This document shows, in pieces, positions 58,188 through 64,000 of a stretch of DNA of 64,000 nucleotides (position 1 is the stretch's first letter; each line of letters begins with the position of its first letter). The notes beneath the pieces were generated by a model that saw only the letters and a list, made by a program, of their open reading frames with translations, had not been told where the DNA came from and ran no database searches. Origin of the DNA: Novosphingobium sp. MD-1 (GTDB taxonomy: Bacteria; Pseudomonadota; Alphaproteobacteria; Sphingomonadales; Sphingomonadaceae); assembly GCF_001014975.1 (NCBI RefSeq), contig NZ_BBXA01000030.1, positions 79,501 to 143,500 of the forward strand, written 5' to 3'. Both the position numbers and the translations under genes were made by a program.

Positions 58188-58883
58188 ATGCTGTCGGCGG
58201 AAGAATGGGAGATCGTGCTGCTTTCGCTGAAAGTCAGCGTTGCGGGTGTCGGGCTCATGCTGCCGCTGGCGTTCGCGCTTGCCTGGCTGCTGGCCCGGGT
58301 GCGGTTTCCGGGCAAGGTGCTGGTCGACGCGTTGATCCACCTGCCGCTGGTGGTACCGCCGGTGGTGACGGGCTGGCTGCTGCTGATTGCCTTCGGCGGG
58401 AACGGTCCGGTCGGAAGCTGGCTGGATCGCGCGTTTGGCATCACGTTGATGTTCCGCTGGACCGGTGCGGCGCTGGCGGCCGCGATCATGGCGCTGCCGC
58501 TGATGGTGCGGGCGATGCGGCTGTCGCTGGAGGCGGTGGACACGCGGCTGGAAGATGCCGCGCGCACGCTGGGCGCGGGGCCGTGGCGCGCGTTCCTGAC
58601 GATCACTTTTCCGCTATCGTTGCCGGGTATTCTGGCCGGCGCTGTGCTTGGCTTCGCGCGGTCGATCGGCGAGTTCGGCGCGACGATCACGTTCGTGTCC
58701 AACATCCCCGGCGAAACGCGCACGCTGCCGCTAGCGATCTATTCGGCGCTGCAGATGCCCGATGGCGATGCCATGGTGGCACGGCTGGCGGGCATATCCG
58801 TGGCGCTCTCGCTGATGGCGCTGGTCGTGTCCGAACTGCTGGCGCGGCGTTTCGGGACGCGCGGAGGCGGGCATGTCCTTTAA
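58188..58883 (+). CDS. modB: molybdate ABC transporter permease
   Basis: 231 aa, five or six membrane helices. The EAA loop that contacts ModC is DAARTLGAGPWRAFLTITFPLSLPG (about residues 124-148). The C-terminus includes IPGETRTLPLAIYSALQMPDGD, typical of ModB. The ATG at 58188 (MLSAEEWEIV) is 8 bases after modA. It overlaps modC by 11 bases, so permease and ATPase are translated together. Confidence 0.93.
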   Translation: MLSAEEWEIVLLSLKVSVAGVGLMLPLAFALAWLLARVRFPGKVLVDALIHLPLVVPPVVTGWLLLIAFGGNGPVGSWLDRAFGITLMFRWTGAALAAAIMALPLMVRAMRLSLEAVDTRLEDAARTLGAGPWRAFLTITFPLSLPGILAGAVLGFARSIGEFGATITFVSNIPGETRTLPLAIYSALQMPDGDAMVARLAGISVALSLMALVVSELLARRFGTRGGGHVL

Positions 58884-59523
58884 CGGGCCTCCCGGTGATG
58901 CCCCCGCGTTCGATGTGGACGTGGCGATCCGGCGCGGGAACCGGCTGATCGAGGCGCGCTTCACCAGCACAGCCGGATTGACGGCCTTGTTCGGGCCATC
59001 CGGCGCCGGCAAGACGAGCGTGCTGGATGCCATTGCCGGATTGCTGCGGCCGGAGCGCGGGCACATCGCGATCGCGGGTGTTACGGTGTTCGATGCCGGG
59101 CGCGGCATCGATCTTCCGCCCGAACAGCGCGCTTGCGGGTACGTTTTCCAGCAAGCGCGCCTGTTTCCGCATCGGCGCGTGCGCGATAATCTGCTCTACG
59201 GCGAACGGCTGGCGCCGGCCGACCGGCGGTTCATGACGCTGCAGGAGGCGAGCGCCTTTCTGGGTATCGGCCATCTGCTCGATCGCTGGCCGCGCACGCT
59301 GTCCGGGGGCGAGGCGCAGCGCGTGGCCATCGGACGGGCGCTGTTGGCCGGTCCGCGCTTCCTGTTGCTGGACGAGCCGCTGGCTTCGCTCGATGCCGAG
59401 CGCCGGGACGAGATCATGCAGGTGATCGAACGGCTGCGCGACGAATTGCGGCTGCCGATCCTCTATGTCAGCCACGACCGTACCGAAATAGACCGGCTGG
59501 CTGGCAATGTGGTTCGGCTCTAG
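58873..59523 (+). CDS. modC: molybdate ABC transporter ATP-binding protein lacking the C-terminal Mop/TOBE domain
   Basis: 216 aa. Walker A is GPSGAGKT (residues 41-48); the ABC signature LSGGEAQRVAIGRAL lies near 140-155, Walker B LLLDEP near 165-172 and the switch His in YVSHDRTEID. E. coli ModC is about 350 aa with a C-terminal molybdate-binding TOBE (Mop) domain; this protein ends just after the ATPase core, so that regulatory domain is absent. Its stop overlaps the PilZ gene's stop on the other strand (CTAG). Confidence 0.92.
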   Translation: MSFNGPPGDAPAFDVDVAIRRGNRLIEARFTSTAGLTALFGPSGAGKTSVLDAIAGLLRPERGHIAIAGVTVFDAGRGIDLPPEQRACGYVFQQARLFPHRRVRDNLLYGERLAPADRRFMTLQEASAFLGIGHLLDRWPRTLSGGEAQRVAIGRALLAGPRFLLLDEPLASLDAERRDEIMQVIERLRDELRLPILYVSHDRTEIDRLAGNVVRL

Positions 59524-59840
59524 GCGATGCTGCTTTCAACCAGAGCTTTCAGCACAGCCGGATGAAGCGGGGCGGCAAGCCTGCATCCCGCAAGCGAATC
59601 GTTGACCCAGACGACCCGGGCCATGCACGGCGCCAGACCGGGCAAGGTCAGCCACAGCTTGTCGCCCGGGCGCAGCCGTTCCACCGAGGAAAGCCGCGCG
59701 CCATCGCAAGACAGGTCAAGGACGATGCCGGGCAAGCGCTGCGTGAATCGGCGGTATTGCACCGACAGCCGCGTTTCCAGGCGGTTCGCCAGGCGCATCT
59801 CGCGGCGCCGATGGAGCGATAGGGGGTTACTCATGGGCAT
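59520..59840 (-). CDS. PilZ domain protein
   Basis: 106 aa, a single PilZ beta-barrel that may bind cyclic di-GMP. The c-di-GMP motifs look partly kept: RREMRLANR (basic RxxxR-like, about residues 13-21) and DLSCDGARL (DxSxxG, about residues 42-50). A start at 59840 (MPMSNPLSLH) is used; an ATG at 59834 is also possible. It lies convergent to modC with overlapping stops and downstream of a 125-base gap from ppx. Role unknown; free-standing PilZ proteins often affect motility or exopolysaccharide. Confidence 0.82.
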   Translation of the reverse strand: MPMSNPLSLHRRREMRLANRLETRLSVQYRRFTQRLPGIVLDLSCDGARLSSVERLRPGDKLWLTLPGLAPCMARVVWVNDSLAGCRLAAPLHPAVLKALVESSIA

Positions 59841-59965
59841 ATCCCAAAGCCGGCAAAGCATATTGTCGGCTTACCCATTTGATCCAAAAAGGTTTTGTTC
59901 ATACGAACGCGAAAGGTGAACGAGTCCTTATCGGCGTTCCATTCATCGCGATCGGGCGGAGCGTA

Positions 59966-61459
59966 TCAACGCACGTCCTGTTTGAGGCCAAGATGCGCAG
60001 CCAGCGCCTTGAGATCGCGCGACACACCTTCGTTGACGAGTTCGGCAAGGCCCGGGGCGACGGCGAGTACCAGGGTATCTCCCTCCACGGTCAGCGTGCT
60101 GGCGCTTAGGCCCTGCGGCATGGCGTACGTGAAGCGGCGACACAGGCGCGTGGCAAGGCCCCAGGCCTGCGCCTCGCGCAGCGCTGCCGGTGACAGCAGC
60201 GCGGTAAGCGTGGGGGGCAGTTCCATCTTGCCGGCATTGGCGATGATCGCCGCGGCCAGCATCGCGCGTTCCCGCGCCGTGATACCGATCCAGCGCTTGC
60301 GCAACGCCCAGTCGCGCGCATGGTCCGCGCGCAGATTGGGTTCGATCCGGGCCGAGGCGAGACTCAGCATGGTGGCGGCAAGGCGGAGCTGCTCGTGCCG
60401 ACCGCCGCTGCCGGCCGGGCGAGCGCTGGCCGTCCATCCGGCGACCATCGTGCCCGTGCTGGGCGATATGCCCTGATCGTTGATGAAGGCCGAGACGCCA
60501 GCCACGAGCGGGTCCTGGGTTCGTACCGCTGTCGGCATGGCTTCCCACAGCACGCCTTCGCGCAGGCCCCACGATGAAAACACCAGTCGCGCGGGTTCCA
60601 GCTTTCGCACCAGCACGGCCAGCAGCGCCGCGGTATCGGGCAGGCCGGTAAGCCGTGATCCGGAAACGCCCGCGATGGGAACCGGGCTCAACCCTTTGCG
60701 CCGGGCGAGGGTGCGCGCGAATTTCAGCGCGGCTGCGGCGGGAAGCTCGAACCCGTGGGGGTCGTCGATCGGCCATTCGCTGCGGACCATGGCATAGCGC
60801 GCGAACGCGCGGAGCGATCCCCCGACGAGGTAAAGCGTGGTGCCGGGCGTGGCGCGCCATTCCGCCCTGTCGAGCGCGTTGCCGATGCGCTTGGCGAACG
60901 CCCGGTCACCGTCGGCGCGCAAGGCGGGCAGACGCAGCGTGCCAAGCGGCATGCTGACGCCGTGCGTGCAGCTACCGCCATCGACATCGACCAGTTCAAG
61001 ACTGCCGCCGCCGAGATCGCCGACCACGCCGTGCGCGTCGGGGAACGCGCCGGTAACGCCATGCGCGCTGGTCACCGCTTCTTCTTCGCCCGAAAGCAGG
61101 CGGGGAGCAAAGCCGATCGCGCGGACTTCATCCAGAAAAGCCGCGCCGTTGCGGGCGTCCCGCACCGCGGCCGTGGCGACCACGTCGACCGTGCGGACGC
61201 CGATCAGGTCCAGCAGCGCGCGATAGCGCCGCAGCGAGACGAGCGCGGCGGTGGAGGCCTTTTCGGAGAGCAGCCCGTTTTCAGCCACGCCCTTGCCCAG
61301 GCGAGCGGCCACCTTTTCGTTGTGCAGGATTTCCGGCGCGCGTTGCGGGCCGCCGTAGATCACCAGCCGGACGGTGTTCGATCCGATGTCGATGATCGCG
61401 CGCGACGGGCTGCGCGGTCCTGCCCGCTGGCTCTGTCCGGACCCGTCCCTGCTGGCCAT
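59966..61459 (-). CDS. ppx: exopolyphosphatase (Ppx/GppA family)
   Basis: 497 aa. It removes terminal phosphate from polyphosphate or converts pppGpp to ppGpp. The actin-like ATPase core has AIIDIGSNTVRLVIY (about residues 20-34), VATAAVRDARNG and GVVGDLGGGSLELVDV (about 140-155). The HD-like helical region and RxxxL C-terminal part follow. It is 11 bases downstream of ppk on the same strand, so synthesis and breakdown of polyphosphate are genetically linked. The N-terminal 18 residues are likely disordered. Confidence 0.93.
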   Translation of the reverse strand: MASRDGSGQSQRAGPRSPSRAIIDIGSNTVRLVIYGGPQRAPEILHNEKVAARLGKGVAENGLLSEKASTAALVSLRRYRALLDLIGVRTVDVVATAAVRDARNGAAFLDEVRAIGFAPRLLSGEEEAVTSAHGVTGAFPDAHGVVGDLGGGSLELVDVDGGSCTHGVSMPLGTLRLPALRADGDRAFAKRIGNALDRAEWRATPGTTLYLVGGSLRAFARYAMVRSEWPIDDPHGFELPAAAALKFARTLARRKGLSPVPIAGVSGSRLTGLPDTAALLAVLVRKLEPARLVFSSWGLREGVLWEAMPTAVRTQDPLVAGVSAFINDQGISPSTGTMVAGWTASARPAGSGGRHEQLRLAATMLSLASARIEPNLRADHARDWALRKRWIGITARERAMLAAAIIANAGKMELPPTLTALLSPAALREAQAWGLATRLCRRFTYAMPQGLSASTLTVEGDTLVLAVAPGLAELVNEGVSRDLKALAAHLGLKQDVR

Positions 61460-61470
61460 CGTGAAATGCG

Positions 61471-63627
61471 TCAGCCCCGGCTGGCGCCGCCGCGCCGCAA
61501 CGCGAGCTTGGGCACCTTGCGGCCCTTGGTCAGCGCCGCACCGCGACCGGAGAGGGAGGGGTTGGTCATGAAATAGCGATGCAGGTTAAAGGGAGAGGGG
61601 CCACGATCCATCCGGTGGTAGCTTCCATCCGGTTCCAGTTTCCAGCTCTGCTCCGTATCCAGCAGGTTGGCAAGCATGACCTGATCGAGCACCTGATCGT
61701 GCACCGTGCTGTTGCGGATCGGCACCAGCACTTCCACGCGCCGATCAAGGTTGCGGCTCATCCCGTCGGCCGAGGAGATGAATACGCGTGCGCGCTTGTT
61801 GGGCAGGCGCGCGGCGTTGCCGAAGGCCCAGATCCGGCTGTGTTCGAGGAAGCGGCCGATGATGGACTTGACGTAGATCCGCTCCGATAGGCCGGGCACG
61901 CCGGGGCGCAGGCAGCAGATGCCGCGCACGACCAGGCTGATCTCCACGCCGGCCTGGCTGGCTGCGTAGAGGCGGTCGATCAGCTTTTCGTCGGTGAGGG
62001 AATTGAGCTTTGCCCAGATCGTCGCGTGCTTGCCCGCGCGCGCGAAGGCGATTTCGCGATCGATGTGATCGTACAGCGTGTTGCGCAGCCCGATCGGGGC
62101 TATCGCGAGCATTTCGGTGCCCTTGGGCTCGACATAGCCGGTGATGAAGTTGAACAGCCGGCCCGCGTCGCGCCCGAACTTGGGGTCGGCGGTGAAGAAC
62201 GAAAGATCGGTGTAGATCCGCGCGGTGACGGGGTGATAATTGCCCGTCCCGAAGTGGCAGTAGGTGCGGTAGCCATCCCCTTCGCGGCGCACGACCAGCG
62301 AGACCTTGGCGTGGGTTTTCCAGTCGACGAAGCCGTAGATAACCTGCACGCCCGCGCGCTCGAGCTGCGAGGCCCACATCAGGTTCTGTTCCTCGTCGAA
62401 ACGCGCCTTCAGTTCGACGACGGCGGTGACCGACTTGCCCGCTTCGGCTGCCGCGATCAGCGCCGCGATCACGGCCGATTGCTTGCCCGCGCGATAGAGC
62501 GTCTGCTTGATCGCCACCACGTCAGGGTCGGACGCCGCCTGGTGAAGGAAATCGATCACCACCTCGAAACTTTCGTAAGGGTGGTGGATCACGATGTCCT
62601 TCTCGCGGATCGCGGCAAAGCAATCGCCATCGTGTTCGAGAATGCGTTCGGGATAGCGCGGGCTGTAGGGTTCGAATTTCAGGTCCGGCCGGGCTTCGTC
62701 GACCACGGCGGAAAGGCCGTTGATGCCGATCACCCCGCGCGACTTGAGAACGAGCGCGTGGTCCAGCCGCAATTGCTGGCGCAGCAGCTGCTCCGCCGCC
62801 GGATCGAAATCGTCCTGCAGGTGCAGCATGATCACCTTGCCGCGCCGGCGCCGCTGGATCGCGGTGCGGAAGTAGCGGACCAGATCCTCGGCGTCTTCCT
62901 CCACTTCGATGTCGCTATCGCGCAGCACGCGGAACACGCCATGACCCTGGATGCGGAAGCCCGGGAACAGGTGCATGGCGTGGCGGCGCACCAGTTCCTC
63001 GATCGCGATCCACGCGGCTTCTTCGCCGGGCAGGCGCACGAAGCGGGGCAGGGCGGGTGGAATCAGGATCATCTCGTTGACGTCGGCGCCGTCGGCGATG
63101 CGCGTCATCGTGAAGAGAATGCCAGTGCCCTGGTTGGCGATGAACGGAAAGGGGTGTGCCGGATCGATCGCCTGCGGTGTCAGCACCGGGACGACGTGTT
63201 CGCGGAAATAGTGCGACAGCCATTCGGCCTCTGCGCGTTCGACCGGCCCTTCGCCCACGAGGCGGATGCCCGCCTCACCCAGTTTGCCGGTGAGTTCTGT
63301 CAGCACGTCCTGCTGGCTGGAAACGAGTTCGGTGACGGCGGCATAGGCTGCCTGCAACTGCTGCGCCGGAGTCTGTCCGTCGATCGAGACTTCGCCGATC
63401 TGCCGGCGTACCTGTCCGGCAAGGCCGGCCACGCGCACCATCATGAACTCATCGAGGTTGCTGCCGGAAATCGACAGGAAGCGCAGCCGTTCCAGCAGCG
63501 GATAGTCCATGTTCCGGGCTTCCGCCAGAACCCGCCGGTTAAAGGCGAGCCAGCTTAGCTCGCGATTGAAATAGCGATCGCCGACATGGGCTTCCGTGCC
63601 GCTTACGACACGTTTTTCGTCGCTCAC
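61471..63627 (-). CDS. ppk1: polyphosphate kinase
   Basis: 718 aa from a GTG start at 63627 (VSDEKRVV). It makes polyphosphate from ATP. The four PPK1 domains are visible: N-terminal FNRELSWLAFNRRVL, head with LDEFMMVRVAGL, and two C-terminal domains with the phospho-His H439 in THAKVS and H596 in EHSRIWAFGN. I prefer GTG with GGAG ten bases upstream; an in-frame ATG at 63672 would add 15 residues of non-conserved sequence with no good ribosome site. It is the promoter-proximal gene of ppk-ppx. Confidence 0.93.
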   Translation of the reverse strand: MSDEKRVVSGTEAHVGDRYFNRELSWLAFNRRVLAEARNMDYPLLERLRFLSISGSNLDEFMMVRVAGLAGQVRRQIGEVSIDGQTPAQQLQAAYAAVTELVSSQQDVLTELTGKLGEAGIRLVGEGPVERAEAEWLSHYFREHVVPVLTPQAIDPAHPFPFIANQGTGILFTMTRIADGADVNEMILIPPALPRFVRLPGEEAAWIAIEELVRRHAMHLFPGFRIQGHGVFRVLRDSDIEVEEDAEDLVRYFRTAIQRRRRGKVIMLHLQDDFDPAAEQLLRQQLRLDHALVLKSRGVIGINGLSAVVDEARPDLKFEPYSPRYPERILEHDGDCFAAIREKDIVIHHPYESFEVVIDFLHQAASDPDVVAIKQTLYRAGKQSAVIAALIAAAEAGKSVTAVVELKARFDEEQNLMWASQLERAGVQVIYGFVDWKTHAKVSLVVRREGDGYRTYCHFGTGNYHPVTARIYTDLSFFTADPKFGRDAGRLFNFITGYVEPKGTEMLAIAPIGLRNTLYDHIDREIAFARAGKHATIWAKLNSLTDEKLIDRLYAASQAGVEISLVVRGICCLRPGVPGLSERIYVKSIIGRFLEHSRIWAFGNAARLPNKRARVFISSADGMSRNLDRRVEVLVPIRNSTVHDQVLDQVMLANLLDTEQSWKLEPDGSYHRMDRGPSPFNLHRYFMTNPSLSGRGAALTKGRKVPKLALRRGGASRG

Positions 63628-64000
63628 CCTGTGCTCCGTGTTGCTGCCCGGATGGACCCCAGCCTGCGCCATGGTGGTGCCGTGTTACGCCTCCATGACG
63701 AAATTCTTTCTTAATCCCGCGATTTTCGCAACCGCTGCCGGCAAGGGCGGTTTCGTTTTTCCGGACATTGTCCAATCCGCCGGCCCGCGCTCGGTTTGTC
63801 GCCAAATACGCGCGTCCTGTCGCCAGTCTATTCTCTACTCATAAAGTTGAGTTAAGTGTCCAATGTCGGTCCGCAGCGATGATTCCGCCGCGGACCGCCA
63901 CGGTGGGGAGGAGGCGGTCTTTGCGCATGGGCCGCCTCTTTCCAAGGGAGCCGACGGGGGCGTCGATAGTTTGACTTTAGGAGCACACAGAGAGTCTTTA
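63628..64000. other. 373-base non-coding right end of the window
   Basis: No gene is supported here. It holds the upstream region of ppk (its promoter could not be pinned down) and, on the plus strand, two successive hairpins: GGTCCGC (63868-63874) with GCGGACC (63890-63896), and GAGGCGG (63911-63917) with CCGCCTC (63932-63938) followed by TTTCC. TTGACT at 63971-63976 could be the -35 of a gene beyond the edge. The short frames seen in both strands are Arg/Ser/Pro-rich and uncoded. Confidence 0.5.

Overview
The window is a contiguous piece of a GC-rich alphaproteobacterial chromosome, most likely a sphingomonad (Novosphingobium-like). The reasons are the protein families and their order: TonB-dependent receptors with DTIVVTAQRR-type TonB boxes, a RibB fused to an inactive GTP cyclohydrolase II half, the rpiB-glyA-nrdR-trmJ and yqeY-dnaG-rpoD arrangements, a DUF4170 protein, and a GGAAC-N16-CGTT promoter of the EcfG general-stress type. 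Nearly all of it is core genome. I found no tRNA, rRNA, CRISPR array, prophage or insertion sequence with a transposase. This taxonomic call is an inference from protein resemblance, not from a database search.

Layout. 1-7.5 kb: trhO (cut by the left edge), an AI-2E-family permease, a TSUP permease, tgt, a secreted S9 peptidase of lower GC, a small hypothetical protein, rpsD and an AroQ chorismate mutase. 7.5-13.2 kb: a minus-strand operon rpiB-glyA-small membrane protein-nrdR-trmJ, then a TonB receptor. 13.4-17.9 kb: yqeY-dnaG-rpoD on the minus strand. 18.0-23.7 kb: carA and carB, separated by a 0.44 kb element made of a DUF559 endonuclease-like gene between near-perfect 41 bp inverted repeats, then greA. 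23.7-27.4 kb: DUF4170, a four-gene envelope and stress cluster behind an EcfG-type promoter, and eno. 27.5-32.4 kb: an APH-like kinase coupled to a CrtC-like protein, an aldo/keto reductase, ribH, and a RibB with an extra N-terminal helix-turn-helix.

32.5-41.1 kb: a large TonB receptor, a probable copper-handling or cytochrome-oxidase-assembly group (DUF2946, DUF2244, small protein, SCO, PepSY protein with a His/Met-rich insert), and a penicillin-acylase-family hydrolase. 41.2-45.3 kb: putA with a divergent Lrp-type regulator. 45.3-52.9 kb: a two-component system divergent from a CzcBAC-type metal RND efflux operon. 53.0-55.3 kb: cytochrome b561, cytochrome c-prime and folD. 55.3-55.7 kb: an AT-rich intergenic region that looks like a stand-alone small RNA gene. 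55.7-59.5 kb: an FAD-dependent dehydrogenase and modABC with a Mo-box. 59.5-64 kb: PilZ, ppx and ppk.

The least expected signals are the small RNA candidate (55384-55483), the HTH-RibB fusion with a nested palindrome just upstream of its own start (32366-32401), the DUF559 inverted-repeat element splitting carA from carB (19225-19663), and the EcfG promoter on the holin-like envelope cluster (25963-25987).
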